Numbered from the stretch's first letter, positions 36,178-45,462 are shown. The stretch is 64,000 nt of DNA from Arthrobacter cupressi (GCF_900099975.1 NZ_FNEI01000001.1:1-64000); one strand, 5' to 3'. Made by a program: numbers and translations. Notes: generated from the letters alone by a model not told the origin.

Positions 36178-36480
36178 ATGGCTACCGATTACGACGCCCC
36201 ACGCAAGACCGAAGAAGAGTCTCCCGCCGAATCGCTCGAGGCCCTTCAGGCGTCGCGCGGCTCCGGTGCCCAAACGGCTGTCATCGATGTTGACGAGAAC
36301 GACACTGCCGAGGGTATCGACCTTCCGGGCGCCGACCTTTCCGGCGAAGAACTGACCGTTGTGGTTGTCCCGGAGCAGTCTGATGAATTCACTTGTTCGT
36401 CCTGTTTCCTGGTACGCCACCGCTCGCAGATCGCACTCGAGAAGAACGGTCTCAAGTACTGCTACGACTGCGAAGGCTAA
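36178..36480 (+). CDS. DUF4193 protein (actinobacterial zinc-ribbon-like)
   Basis: A 100-aa acidic cytoplasmic protein of the DUF4193 family, conserved across Actinobacteria with unknown function. The C-terminus has a two-CxxC zinc-ribbon-like pattern, FTCSSCFLVRH and KYCYDCEG. The N-terminal half is acidic and probably disordered. The ATG at 36178 (MATDYDAP) matches the family start. Confidence 0.88.
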   Translation: MATDYDAPRKTEEESPAESLEALQASRGSGAQTAVIDVDENDTAEGIDLPGADLSGEELTVVVVPEQSDEFTCSSCFLVRHRSQIALEKNGLKYCYDCEG

Positions 36481-36496
36481 GTCCCCGCGCATTTCC

Positions 36497-36545
36497 GGAA
36501 AGCCCCGTCTGCCGATCCCGTCGGCCTGGCGGGGCTTTCTTTTTT
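36497..36545 (+). terminator. Terminator of the DUF4193 gene
   Basis: GGAAAGCCCCG pairs with CGGGGCTTTC, with an inner CCGA/TCGG stem, followed by TTTTTT. Confidence 0.9.
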
Positions 36546-36573
36546 GCCGTCGCATCCTTTTAGCGACGGGGGC

Positions 36574-36602
36574 TTGAATTACCCGGGGGACGCTCCTACC
36601 CT
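36574..36602 (+). promoter_or_regulatory. Promoter of the repeat surface-protein gene (TTGAAT-N17-TACCCT)
   Basis: Good -35 and -10 spacing, 44 bases before the ATG. The -10 context ACGCTCCTACCCT recurs before the AMIN-like gene (39130-39142). Confidence 0.65.
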
Positions 36603-36646
36603 CATCACACGATCGTTCGAGGTTACGCGCGCTGGGGGTGAACGCC

Positions 36647-37609
36647 ATGGTGCAGAACATCGTGCCCGCGGCCTTGCTCCAGCGCGCCCTGCGGATCTTC
36701 TTCGCCTCGCTCTTTGGCGCCGTCGTGTGGGTCTTTGTGAGCGCAGCGGCGAGCTTCGCCGCCGACACGTCCCCGCTCGTTTCCGGGACGGCCGGCGCCG
36801 GGACGGTCGGCGCAGTGAAGGAAGTTGTGGTGCAGGACCTCGGCGCCGCTTCGAAGGAGGCCGTGCTCAACCAGGCCGTGCTCAACCAGGCCGTGCTCAA
36901 CCAAACCGTGCTCAACCAAACCGTGCTCAACCAGGCCGTGGCGGAAGCCGGCACGACTGTTAAGGATGTGGTTGACAGCGCCGTGGCGCCCGCGGCGGCC
37001 CTGGCGGAAACTCCCCCGAGAACGCTCGAAACGGCCGCACAGAACCTGGCCGCCACCACAACGCCCACGGCCACATCGGCGGTGAGGTCCATTTCCAAGC
37101 CTGCCGCCGCAGTCGTCGAATCCGTGGTCCGGGACACCACCGCGGTGGTCAAACCGATCCTCAACGAAGTCCCGCTGCCGGCCGTCGTCGTAGACGTCGT
37201 GGTACCGCAGGTGGCCGCCGCCCCTCCTGCGGCTGCGGCTAACTCCTCGACCCCCGCCGAAACGGCCCCGCCAGCTGTGCAGAACCCCACCCCTGCGGCG
37301 TATTCTCCTCCCGGCACGGAACGGGCGGGCCAGCCCTTCGACGCCCCCGTGTTCCGGGCCGCCGGAACGCCGCCCGAAGCAACCCTGCAGAGTTCGGCCG
37401 GGCAACCCGTGGGCGGCCCATTGCCTGCGACGCCGCCTGCCGGTGCCGCGGGTGGGGCGAATTGTGCGGGCTCGAGCCCGCAGACGCCTGCCGCCGGCAC
37501 CACTGATGCCTTCAGCATGCCGTACAACCCGGCCGGCGAACCCAAGACCCGGGCCAGCGCGCCCGATCCAAACGCGCTCAACCGAAATCCCGGTTTTTCT
37601 CCTGACTGA
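36647..37609 (+). CDS. Secreted low-complexity protein with AVLNQ pentapeptide repeats
   Basis: A 320-aa exported protein. A hydrophobic segment (IFFASLFGAVVWVFVSAAAS) with cleavage near SFAAD forms the signal. Residues about 71-95 are five tandem pentapeptides (A/T)VLNQ encoded by five 15-bp units at 36860-36934. The rest is rich in Ala, Val, Pro and Thr, with valine-rich strands (VVEVVVPQVA-like) and a disordered Pro/Ala C-terminus without an anchor. Family not recognised. A GTG at 36638 is an alternative start, but GGGGG fits the ATG. A hairpin and the next surface protein follow. Confidence 0.75.
   Translation: MVQNIVPAALLQRALRIFFASLFGAVVWVFVSAAASFAADTSPLVSGTAGAGTVGAVKEVVVQDLGAASKEAVLNQAVLNQAVLNQTVLNQTVLNQAVAEAGTTVKDVVDSAVAPAAALAETPPRTLETAAQNLAATTTPTATSAVRSISKPAAAVVESVVRDTTAVVKPILNEVPLPAVVVDVVVPQVAAAPPAAAANSSTPAETAPPAVQNPTPAAYSPPGTERAGQPFDAPVFRAAGTPPEATLQSSAGQPVGGPLPATPPAGAAGGANCAGSSPQTPAAGTTDAFSMPYNPAGEPKTRASAPDPNALNRNPGFSPD
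36860..36934 (+). repeat. Five tandem 15-bp repeats (GCCGTGCTCAACCAG)
   Basis: Units 1 and 2 are identical; unit 3 ends in A, units 4 and 5 begin with ACC. They are in frame and encode AVLNQ or TVLNQ. The near identity suggests recent expansion by slippage. Confidence 0.92.
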
Positions 37610-37674
37610 ATGATCGCCCGGCGGTCCTGCGACCGCACAGCCATGCCTGCCTGAACCTGGCGGGCGATCATTCA
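37607..37674 (+). other. Nested inverted repeat between the two surface-protein genes
   Basis: A perfect 14-bp outer stem TGAATGATCGCCCG (37607-37620) with CGGGCGATCATTCA (37661-37674) encloses a perfect inner hairpin GCGGTC-CTGC-GACCGC (37621-37636). The outer arm contains the stop codon of the upstream gene. No T-tract follows, so it may be an attenuator or mRNA-protecting structure. Confidence 0.75.
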
Positions 37675-37700
37675 AGCTCATTTCTCAGGAGAAGATTGAC

Positions 37701-38837
37701 ATGCAGAATTTCATACGCAGGGGCCTCTATGGTGCCCTGCTGGCCGGCGGGGTCATGCTCGCCGGAGCCGCCGCGGCCTCTGCCGCGGACACCAAGGGCC
37801 AGGACGGAAGCAGCACCCTGCTGGTAACTCTTGGCACAACCGCCCCGGAACAAGCCAATGGAACTGTGGGCGTCCAGCTCGGAACCCTTGGCACCGGGGC
37901 AACCTCGCCGTCGGCCAGCCAGCCCACCACCGCGGCGGTGTCGCTCGATGGCCGGGCAGCGCCTGCCGCCACACCGGCGGGCAGCGCACCCGTGACGCAG
38001 GCCGGCCCGGCTGATGTAGTGGTGTCGTTGGGGACGGTGGAAGCCGGGGCCGACGGTTCGACGACTGGTTCGACGACGGCGGGCATCGCACCGGTGACGC
38101 AGGCCGGCCCTGCTGACGTGGCTGTTTCCCTTGGCGCGGTGCGTGCCGGGACTGCTGCACCGCAGGCCCCGGCTGGTGGTTCCGGGAAGGCCGCAGGCAC
38201 CGGAGCGCTTGGACCGGGACTTCTTGACTCTGGACTCCTTCGCAACCTTCGTGCCGTAACGGGTGAACCGGGCAACCCGGAAACCCGGAACACGGGACTC
38301 CTTCGCAACCTTGACGCCGGAACAGGGGCCCTCAACAAAGCAGGAATCCTGGACACGGGACTCCCCGGCGCCGCCGCCAGCACGGGCGGACAACAGAACG
38401 GTGGAGGCAATGTTCAAAGTGGCACCGACAGCGCGAACCAGGGCGTTCCGGCTGTGGTTCGATTCCTCAATGGTTTGCTGGGGGGTTTCAGCGCAGGGAG
38501 TGCTGATAACGGGACCACTGAGGGTGCCGGGGGAAAGCCGGGATCCGGCAGCGGAACTGCTCAGGGGGCTGACGTTGTAATCAACGTCCGGTCGAGCGGC
38601 CCCGGAGCCGCCGAGGGCGCCGCAGCCGGCGGCTTCGCGGCGACAACGGGCCTGGCCGCGGCAACTCCGCGCGGCACATGCACCGCGCTCGCGGCGGGAG
38701 CGGCTTCGTTTGCGCAGCCCCTGCTGGGTGGGTCCGGCCTCTTGGCGCTCATGATGAGCCTGCTGCTCGGATTCGTGTTGATCGTGCTGAGCAAGCGGGT
38801 GAAGCCGTTCGCGGGCTCCGCAAGGGCAGTCCGGTAG
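37701..38837 (+). CDS. Surface-anchored repeat protein
   Basis: A 378-aa protein. The signal (LYGALLAGGVMLAGAAAASA, cleavage before ADTKGQDG) resembles chaplin-type N-termini. The mature part repeats a short beta-strand motif: STLLVTLGT, VGVQLGTLG, DVVVSLGTVEAG, DVAVSLGAVRAG, DVVINVRSSG; two units share APVTQAGPADV. GLLRNL occurs twice. A Gly/Ser-rich linker leads to a C-terminal membrane helix (LLALMMSLLLGFVLIVLS) and a basic tail (KRVKPFAG), an anchor without LPXTG. AGGAGA precedes the ATG. Probably a cell-envelope protein; family unknown. Confidence 0.75.
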   Translation: MQNFIRRGLYGALLAGGVMLAGAAAASAADTKGQDGSSTLLVTLGTTAPEQANGTVGVQLGTLGTGATSPSASQPTTAAVSLDGRAAPAATPAGSAPVTQAGPADVVVSLGTVEAGADGSTTGSTTAGIAPVTQAGPADVAVSLGAVRAGTAAPQAPAGGSGKAAGTGALGPGLLDSGLLRNLRAVTGEPGNPETRNTGLLRNLDAGTGALNKAGILDTGLPGAAASTGGQQNGGGNVQSGTDSANQGVPAVVRFLNGLLGGFSAGSADNGTTEGAGGKPGSGSGTAQGADVVINVRSSGPGAAEGAAAGGFAATTGLAAATPRGTCTALAAGAASFAQPLLGGSGLLALMMSLLLGFVLIVLSKRVKPFAGSARAVR

Positions 38838-39176
38838 TCCAATCCACCAGGACGACCCGGTGAGGGGGCGGACCCCCGTGGCTGGGCGGGGGCCCGCACC
38901 TCATCGGGCCAAGACCGCAGGACCGGAATCCGAAGGAGGAAGAACGGGCGCTGCCCCGTGAAGGTGCCCGCCGGCGTCGTTATCGCGGATAACGAACGGG
39001 GCTGCGAAAGGCCCGCAGGAGCCCCAAAAACGGGCAAACAAGAGCCCCCGGATGACGCTCCGTAACCCGCCCGGAGGGCTTCTAACGGTTGTGCGCCGAA
39101 GCGGATACAAGCCGCTGTTCCGGGGTAAAACGCTCCTACCCTTGAGGTATCAATCACTCAAGGGAGGTGGCCCACA
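38838..39176. other. Intergenic region with an operator-like palindrome
   Basis: 38977-38995 is the perfect palindrome TCGTTATC-GCG-GATAACGA, shaped like a repressor site. A GC-rich stem-loop (38857-38907; CCCGGTGAGG/CCTCATCGGG) without T-tract follows the upstream gene. A -10-like TACCCT (39137-39142) lies 35 bases before the next start. No gene is supported here. Confidence 0.55.
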
Positions 39177-39722
39177 ATGAAAAAGGTTTACACCTGGCTC
39201 GCAGCTCTGGTCATGGCTGCCGGTCTTGGTCTCATCGCTCCGGGGCCCGCTTCGGCGGCCTCGTATTGCGGCATCGTGTGGGGGTCGTTGGCCAAGACCA
39301 ACGCCGCGATGTCCGGTGCACAAGTCACGAATGTCAGAACAGGTCAGCAGCCCTGCTACGACCGCCTGGTCATCGACCTCAACGGCAAGGTCGCCGGGTA
39401 CACGGTCAAGTATGTTTCCCAGGTGGTCCAGGACGGTTCGGGGCTCCCCGTTCCGCTGAGGGGCGGCGCCTTCATCCAGGTCACGGTGAACGCTCCGGCG
39501 TACAACTCCAGCGGCCAGGCCACGTACAACCCCGCCAACAAGAAGGAACTGAGCAACGTCACCGGTTACCAGACCTTCCGGCAGGTGGCTTGGGCGGGCA
39601 GCTTCGAGGGGTACACCTCGCTGGGCCTGGGCGTCCGCGCGCGGCTTCCGTTCCGGGTCTTCACCCTGGCGGGACCGGACACGGGGTCGCGGCTGGTGGT
39701 GGACGTGGCGCACTACTGGTGA
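39177..39722 (+). CDS. AMIN-like domain secreted protein
   Basis: A 181-aa exported protein. Signal peptide KKVYTWLAALVMAAGLGLIA with cleavage at ASAA. The mature domain matches the actinobacterial AMIN-like pattern: CGIVWGSLAK, TGQQPCYDRLVIDLNGK, YTVKYVSQVVQDGSG and the closing GSRLVVDVAHYW. Related AMIN domains target proteins to the cell wall; the function of this group is unknown. AGGGAGGTGG before the ATG is a strong Shine-Dalgarno, suggesting high expression. Confidence 0.87.
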   Translation: MKKVYTWLAALVMAAGLGLIAPGPASAASYCGIVWGSLAKTNAAMSGAQVTNVRTGQQPCYDRLVIDLNGKVAGYTVKYVSQVVQDGSGLPVPLRGGAFIQVTVNAPAYNSSGQATYNPANKKELSNVTGYQTFRQVAWAGSFEGYTSLGLGVRARLPFRVFTLAGPDTGSRLVVDVAHYW

Positions 39723-39757
39723 GCCGGCAAGCCGCTGACGGCATGCTAATCAGTTGA

Positions 39758-39803
39758 CACAGTGAAGCCCTGGCCCGGAATTCCGGACCAGGGCTTCACT
39801 GTG
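39758..39803. terminator. Bidirectional terminator hairpin
   Basis: CACAGTGAAGCCCTGG pairs perfectly with CCAGGGCTTCACTGTG; CCGG-AATT-CCGG extends the stem with one mismatch. It lies between two convergent genes. Confidence 0.85.
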
Positions 39804-39858
39804 AGCAGCCGCAACAGGCGGCGCGGCTCGTTCCGACGCTCCGCTCAGACGCCGGAAG

Positions 39859-41397
39859 CTATTCGGGAACCACCAGCGCGGGGGTGTCTTGGCGGATGGT
39901 CTCGCCCTTGAAGAAGCCGGGGCGCAGGCGGGCCTGGATGAGCATGCAGACCACGCCCAGGGCCAGGATGCCGACGCCGAGGATGAACACCAGGCCGACG
40001 CCGCCGATTTCCGAGCCGCTGCCGAATTCCGGGGCCCAGCTGTCCACGGCGGTCTGGAAGAACACCACGAACAGGCCGATGCCACCCAGGACCGGGCACA
40101 GTCCGCGGAGCACGAAGTTGCGCGCGCTGCTGAAGATGCTGTTGCGGAAATACCAGGCGCAGGCGATCGCGGTGAGGCCGTAGTAGAAGCAGATCATCAG
40201 GCCCAGGGCCAGGATGGTGTCGTTGAGGACGTTCTCGCTGACGATGTGCATGATCGCGTAGAAGCCCGCGGACAGGACGCCGGCAGCAATGGTCGCGAAG
40301 CCCGGCGTCGAGAACTTTTCGCTCATGTGGGCGAACGGCTTGGGCAGGGCACCGTAATGCGCCATGGCGAGCAGGCTGCGGGACGGGGCGGTCATGGTGG
40401 ACTGCAGCGACGCCGCCGAGCTGGACAGCACGGCGAGCGACATCAGGATGGCCAGCGGGCCCATCACGGGGGAGGCCAACGCGGTGAAGATGTTCGCGTG
40501 GTTCTCTTCGTTGTTCAGGCCCACGCCGGAATCGCCGACGCCGGCGAACATCATGGTGGCGATGGTCACCACCAGGTAGATGCCCAGGACGGCAAGTGCG
40601 GTCAGGGTGCCGGCGAGGCCGGCCGTCTTCTTGCCGTTGGCGGTTTCCTCGTTGACGGTGAGGCAGACGTCCCAGCCCCAGTACACGAAGATCGACAGCG
40701 AGATACCGGCCGCGATCTGGCCGAAGCTTTCAACCTTGCTGACATCGAACCAGTCCCAGCTGAAGGCGATGGCGGTTTCCGAGGCGGACCAGTTGGCGAA
40801 GGCCATCACCGCGAACAGGCCGAGGGCCAGGACCTGGAAGCCCACCAGGCCGTACTGGACGATCTTGGTGGTGTGCAGGCCGCGGTAGCTGACCCACACG
40901 GACAGGGCCACGAACACCAGGCAGGTGACCACGTTGAGCAGCTTGTCCGAGGCGAGTTCTGCGATGTCCGGATTGCCGAGCAGCTGGGAGAGGAACAGGT
41001 AGAAGAAGTCCACCGCCACGCCGGCAAGGTTGGACAGCACGATGATGTTGGCGGCCAGCAGGCCCCAGCCGCCCATCCAGCCCACCCAGGGGCCGAAGGC
41101 CTTGGTGACCCAGGTGAAGGTGGTGCCACTGTCCGGGGAGTCTGCGTTGAGTTCGCGGTAGGCGAGGGACACCAGGATCATCGGGATGAAGCCGATGAGG
41201 AAGATGGCGGGCAGTTGCAGGCCGACAGTGGCGACGGTGGGGCCGAGGGCGCCGGTCAGCGTGTAGGCGGGGGCGATGGTGGAAATACCAAGGACGACGA
41301 CGGCGAGGAGGCCGAGCTGCCCCGTCTTCAGTCCCTTGCCACTGATCTTATGCTCGGAGCCGGCAGCGTTGCCGTCCCGGTTGATTGTCTGGCTCAT
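39859..41397 (-). CDS. APC-family amino acid permease
   Basis: A 512-aa, 12-helix transporter. The first helix carries LGISTIAPAYTLTGALGP, the family's substrate/ion-binding loop, and helix 6 region has IFVYWGWDVCLTVNEET. Closest in pattern to actinobacterial amine or amino acid permeases of the APC superfamily; the substrate cannot be told. AAAGGG lies 7 bases before the ATG. A TetR-like operator stands 75 bases upstream. Confidence 0.9.
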   Translation of the reverse strand: MSQTINRDGNAAGSEHKISGKGLKTGQLGLLAVVVLGISTIAPAYTLTGALGPTVATVGLQLPAIFLIGFIPMILVSLAYRELNADSPDSGTTFTWVTKAFGPWVGWMGGWGLLAANIIVLSNLAGVAVDFFYLFLSQLLGNPDIAELASDKLLNVVTCLVFVALSVWVSYRGLHTTKIVQYGLVGFQVLALGLFAVMAFANWSASETAIAFSWDWFDVSKVESFGQIAAGISLSIFVYWGWDVCLTVNEETANGKKTAGLAGTLTALAVLGIYLVVTIATMMFAGVGDSGVGLNNEENHANIFTALASPVMGPLAILMSLAVLSSSAASLQSTMTAPSRSLLAMAHYGALPKPFAHMSEKFSTPGFATIAAGVLSAGFYAIMHIVSENVLNDTILALGLMICFYYGLTAIACAWYFRNSIFSSARNFVLRGLCPVLGGIGLFVVFFQTAVDSWAPEFGSGSEIGGVGLVFILGVGILALGVVCMLIQARLRPGFFKGETIRQDTPALVVPE

Positions 41398-41472
41398 TGG
41401 GGGCCCTTTCTAGCTGGCCGGGCGTTGTCGGGGAGGACAGGGAGGTGCCGCACAGCCATTGAGAGAAGAATC

Positions 41473-41497
41473 ACTAAATGAATAGCGTTCATTTAGT
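41473..41497. promoter_or_regulatory. TetR-type operator (ACTAAATGAA-TAGCG-TTCATTTAGT)
   Basis: Perfect 10-base arms around a 5-base spacer, the shape of TetR/AcrR-family sites, upstream of the amino acid permease. The TetR gene at 46606 lies in the window but the pairing is speculative. Confidence 0.7.
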
Positions 41498-41592
41498 ATG
41501 GACGCAGAGGAGCCCCAATGCAAGCTGGATCACTTTTTTGTTTGTTTGGTTTGGCTGGCGCGGAAGCCGGCGCCGGTCTTTCCCGCGTGGAA

Positions 41593-42768
41593 TCAGGCCT
41601 GGGTGGGGTCCGCCGGGAAGGCCACGCCTTCGCCCACGACCCGCAGGCACAACTCAGTTCCAGGCTTGGTGATGGACGCGTTCCAGTGCCGGATGGTGAT
41701 GACTTCCCCGCCGCCGGGGAAGCGGTGGTCTGCGCCGGCATCCGGCAGCGGCGCCAGGCGGATCCGGACGGTGGTTTCCGGGCCAAAATAGTCGGTGTCC
41801 ACCACCACGCCGCGGATGGGGCCGTCGGGGGCGATCCGGATCTGTTCGGGCCGGAGCATGAGCTGCACGGCTCCCTGCACCGGCGGCCGGCGCACCGGGA
41901 TACCGCCCAGGGCGCAGGTGGCCAGCGAACCTTCCATCCAGGCGTCCAGGATGACGGCGTCGCCGAGGAACTCCGCGGTGGCCCGGTCCGCAGGCCGGGT
42001 GTACACCACGAAGGGGTTGCCGATCTGGGCCAGCTTTCCGCCGCGCATGATCGCCACCTGGTCGGCGAAGGAGAGGGCCTCGGCCTGGTCGTGGGTGACC
42101 AGGATGGTGGTGACGCCGGCTTCGTTCAGGACGTTGGCAACGGCCCGGCGGGTGGCCACCCGGAGTCCGGCATCCAGCGCCGAGAACGGCTCGTCGAGCA
42201 GCATCAGTTCCGGTTTGCGGGCCAGGGCCCGCGCGAGGGCGATCCGCTGCTGCTGCCCGCCGGACAGCTGGTGCGGGCGCCGCTTCGCCATGGCGGGGTC
42301 GAGGGACACCATCTCCAGCAACTCGGCGACCCGACGGCGCACGGCGTTCCGGCCGCCGTCGAGCCCTGACTCCCTGAGCCCGGAACGGTCCAGGCCGAAA
42401 GCGATGTTCTGCCCCACCGTGAGGTGCGGGAACAGGGCGCCGTCCTGCGCCACATAGCCCACCTTGCGCTTGTGGGCCGGCTGCCAGGCGCCGTTACCGG
42501 CCACCTGCCGGCCATTGAGGCCGATCGATCCGGCGTCCGGGTGCTCGAAGCCGGCGATCAGGCGCAGGAGGGTGGTCTTGCCCGAGCCCGAGGGGCCGAC
42601 GATCGCGGTGGTACCGCCCTTGGCGACCGAGAGATTGACTCCCTTCAGCACCGACTGGGCGCCGAAGTTCTTGGTGACATCCGTGATGTCCAGGTGCGGG
42701 TCCGTGGTTGAGGCAATGGCCGGCGCGATGCGCGGTGCCGGAAGACTGGATGGGGATTGTTCGGTCAC
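41593..42768 (-). CDS. fbpC: Iron(III) ABC transporter ATP-binding protein, FbpC type
   Basis: A 391-aa ATPase. Walker [18 protein letters not shown], signature [14 protein letters not shown], Walker [13 protein letters not shown], and a C-terminal TOBE domain with [11 protein letters not shown]. The GTG start overlaps the permease stop (GTGA). Powers ferric iron uptake with the next two genes. Confidence 0.9.
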   Translation of the reverse strand: MTEQSPSSLPAPRIAPAIASTTDPHLDITDVTKNFGAQSVLKGVNLSVAKGGTTAIVGPSGSGKTTLLRLIAGFEHPDAGSIGLNGRQVAGNGAWQPAHKRKVGYVAQDGALFPHLTVGQNIAFGLDRSGLRESGLDGGRNAVRRRVAELLEMVSLDPAMAKRRPHQLSGGQQQRIALARALARKPELMLLDEPFSALDAGLRVATRRAVANVLNEAGVTTILVTHDQAEALSFADQVAIMRGGKLAQIGNPFVVYTRPADRATAEFLGDAVILDAWMEGSLATCALGGIPVRRPPVQGAVQLMLRPEQIRIAPDGPIRGVVVDTDYFGPETTVRIRLAPLPDAGADHRFPGGGEVITIRHWNASITKPGTELCLRVVGEGVAFPADPTQA

Positions 42769-44357
42769 TGTCCGGCCACTTTCTTGGACTGTTGGAAAAG
42801 CAGGTAGGTCATCGGTGCGGACAGCAGGATCATCAGCAGCGCGTAGGGAGCGGCACCGGGATAGTCGATCTCGCTGCTCTTGCTCCAGAACTCGGTGGCC
42901 AGCGTGCTGGTGCCGTTGGGGGACAGGAGCAGGGTTGCGGTCAGCTCGTTGACGATCGCGAGGAACACCAGCGCGGCGCCGCCGGCGGCGGCCGGGGCGC
43001 TCAGGCGCAGGGTGACCTTCAGGAAGGCCACCCACGGGGATTTGCCGAGCGAGCGGGCTGCTTCGTCGAGTTCCTTGGGCGCCTGCGCCAGCCCGGAGCG
43101 GAGGTTCACCAGGGAACGCGGAAGGAAGAGCAGGACGTAGGCGGCGATGAGGAGGCCGGCGGTCTGGTAAACCCCGGGTGCCAGCCGGATGCTGATGGTG
43201 ACGAACGCCAGGCCCACCACGATCCCGGGCAGTGAACTGGTGATGTAGTTGGACAGTTCGAGTGACTTGCTGAACCATCCGGGGTGCCGGACCGCGAGGT
43301 AGGCCAGGGGGAACGCCACCACCGTGGTGGCCAGCGCCCCGGCCAGTCCGTAGCCGAGGGTCTGGAGGAGGGCCGGGATGAACTCGGCGGCATCCCAGAT
43401 GTCGCTTCCGCCGAGCAGGACCCAGCGCAGCACCAGCCAGAACGGCAGGCCGAACGCCAGCACGGTCAGGGCCAGCAGGGCCAGCTGGGCCGGCAGCTGG
43501 AAAACGCCGAGCCCCAGGCGGACGGCCTTGGCCTGGGCGCCGGAGCCGATCCGCGCGTACCGGGCGGTCCCGCGGCTGCGCACCTCCAGCAGCAGCAGGG
43601 CCAGGCAGAACAGCACCAGCACGCTCGCCAGCATGTTGCCGGCGGTGCCGTTGAAGGTGGATTGGAACTGGGTCATGATCGCCGTGGTGAAGGTGTCGAA
43701 GCGGATCATCGCGAAGACGCCGTACTCGGCCAGCAGGTGCAGGGCGACCAGCAGGGCCCCGCCTGTCATGGCGATCCGCAGCTGCGGCAGGACCACGCGG
43801 AAAAACACGGCCCAAGGACCCAGCCCGAGGGAAGCCGCGGACTGCTCGATGGCCGGGTCCAGCCGCCCCAGCATCGCGGCCGCCGGGATGTAGACCAGCG
43901 GGAAGTAGGAAAGGGTGGCGATCAGCACCCCGGACCAGATGCCTTCCAGCGACGGCACCACCGAGACCCACGCGTAGCTGTTGACGAAGGCCGGGATCGC
44001 AAGCGGCGCGGCAAGCGCCACGGCCCACACGCGGTGGCCGCGCAGCACTGTCCGTTCCACGAGCCAGGCGCCGCCGACGCCCAGCACCAGGCAGAGCGGC
44101 ACGGTGATCAGGATCAGCAGGATGGTGTTCCCCAGCAGTTCACCGACGCGGGGCCGGAAGATCAGCCCGACGGCGGTGTCCCAGCCGGTGGCGGCCGTCA
44201 TGAACGCGACGTAGCCCAGCGGCAGGAGCGAGAAGAGGGCGATCAGGGCCGCGGTGACGGAAAGGGCAGGAACGCCGAAAGGCGGGCGAGGGCGCTTGCC
44301 CTTGCCCGCCGTCGTCGTGCTCCCCTGGGAAGCGGGAGCCGATGGAACAGTACTCAC
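42765..44357 (-). CDS. fbpB: Iron(III) ABC transporter permease, FbpB type
   Basis: A 530-aa fused permease with about 12 helices and two MetI-like halves, as in FbpB/FutB; EAA-type loops are [20 protein letters not shown] and [20 protein letters not shown]. Starts 4 bases behind the binding-protein stop. Confidence 0.92.
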   Translation of the reverse strand: MSTVPSAPASQGSTTTAGKGKRPRPPFGVPALSVTAALIALFSLLPLGYVAFMTAATGWDTAVGLIFRPRVGELLGNTILLILITVPLCLVLGVGGAWLVERTVLRGHRVWAVALAAPLAIPAFVNSYAWVSVVPSLEGIWSGVLIATLSYFPLVYIPAAAMLGRLDPAIEQSAASLGLGPWAVFFRVVLPQLRIAMTGGALLVALHLLAEYGVFAMIRFDTFTTAIMTQFQSTFNGTAGNMLASVLVLFCLALLLLEVRSRGTARYARIGSGAQAKAVRLGLGVFQLPAQLALLALTVLAFGLPFWLVLRWVLLGGSDIWDAAEFIPALLQTLGYGLAGALATTVVAFPLAYLAVRHPGWFSKSLELSNYITSSLPGIVVGLAFVTISIRLAPGVYQTAGLLIAAYVLLFLPRSLVNLRSGLAQAPKELDEAARSLGKSPWVAFLKVTLRLSAPAAAGGAALVFLAIVNELTATLLLSPNGTSTLATEFWSKSSEIDYPGAAPYALLMILLSAPMTYLLFQQSKKVAGQ

Positions 44358-44361
44358 GGAA

Positions 44362-45402
44362 TTAGAGGAGCCCCGCCTCGGTCATCATGTCGGTGACCTT
44401 CTTGGAGTTCAGCTTGGCCGGATCAACGGTGGGAACCTCGAGCTCCTTGATCGGGACCAGCTTGCTGTTGGCGTCAACGCCGGAGGCGATGGAGTACTCG
44501 AAGGAGGTGCCGTCGCGGAGGATTTCCTGGCCCTTCTTGCCGGTGATGAACTTCAGGAAGGCCTGGGCCTTTTCGGCGTTCTTCGAGGACTTCAGCACGC
44601 CGCCGCCGGAGATCGACAGGAACGCCCCGGGATCCTGGTTCTTGAAGTAGTACGGCGTGACGTTGTTGGAGTTCTCGCCCGTGTTGGCCTGGTCGCCGTA
44701 GTAGTAATAGTGGTAGATCAGAGCGGAGTCGATCTCGCCGGAGTTGACGGCCTTCATGGCCGTCCGGTTGCCCTTGTACTCCCGGGCGTTTTCCTTCATG
44801 CCCTTGAGCCATTCCTTGGTGACCGCCTCGCCCTTGAGCTCGAGGAGGGCCGAGACGATGGCCTGGAAGTCAGCGCCCGAGGTGGAGGCAGACCACTTGC
44901 CCTTCCACTCCGGCTTGGCCAGATCCAGCATGGACTTGGGCAGTTCGTCCTCGCTGATCTTGTTCTTGTCGTACACGAACAGCGTGGAGCGGGCGGCGAT
45001 GCCGGTCCATTTGCCCGTGGAAGGGCGGAAGCCGGCGGGAACCTGGGCGAGGGTGGCCTTGTCGACGTCGGCGAAAAGCCCGGCGTTCTCCACCTGCGCC
45101 ATGGCGGGGGAGTTCTCCGTCAGGAACACGTCGGCGGGGGACGCGGCGCCTTCCTGGATGATCTGGTTGGACATCTCGGTGTCCGAGCCCTGGCGCAGCG
45201 TGACGGTGATGCCCGTTTCCTTGGTGAACTCCTCGATCCATTCCTTGGTGAGGCTTTCGTGCTGCGCGTTGTAGACCGTGATGTCGGTGGGACCCGCAGG
45301 GCTGCTGTTTTCCGCGGAGGGAGTGGTACCGCCGCAGGCGGCCAGGCTGAGGGCGGCGGCCGCGGCAAGGGCGATGCCGGCCAGCGCGTTCTTGCGGATC
45401 AT
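44362..45402 (-). CDS. fbpA: Iron(III) ABC transporter substrate-binding lipoprotein, FbpA type
   Basis: A 346-aa binding lipoprotein with lipobox [27 protein letters not shown] is the ferric-binding-protein opening and [13 protein letters not shown] holds the tyrosine cluster that binds Fe(III). First gene of the fbpABC operon; an IdeR/DtxR-like box lies 60 bases upstream, consistent with iron repression. Confidence 0.93.
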   Translation of the reverse strand: MIRKNALAGIALAAAAALSLAACGGTTPSAENSSPAGPTDITVYNAQHESLTKEWIEEFTKETGITVTLRQGSDTEMSNQIIQEGAASPADVFLTENSPAMAQVENAGLFADVDKATLAQVPAGFRPSTGKWTGIAARSTLFVYDKNKISEDELPKSMLDLAKPEWKGKWSASTSGADFQAIVSALLELKGEAVTKEWLKGMKENAREYKGNRTAMKAVNSGEIDSALIYHYYYYGDQANTGENSNNVTPYYFKNQDPGAFLSISGGGVLKSSKNAEKAQAFLKFITGKKGQEILRDGTSFEYSIASGVDANSKLVPIKELEVPTVDPAKLNSKKVTDMMTEAGLL

Positions 45403-45462
45403 GGATGCTACTTTCTGCGAACAGGAGCCGGTGGGCTACGGGGCCAAGGTGGCTGCAGGAAA

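Noticed and set aside
36860..36934. Possible CRISPR-like repeats
   Set aside because: Units are contiguous, 15 bp, in frame and without spacers; they are coding tandem repeats.
36175..37671. Minus-strand frame of 498 codons with TVWLST repeats
   Set aside because: It is the antisense reading of the AVLNQ repeats and the DUF4193 gene, both of which have proper signals on the plus strand.
38561..39157. Minus-strand frame of 198 codons into the 38838-39176 gap
   Set aside because: No Shine-Dalgarno, no recognisable domain, and most of it is antisense to the surface-protein gene.
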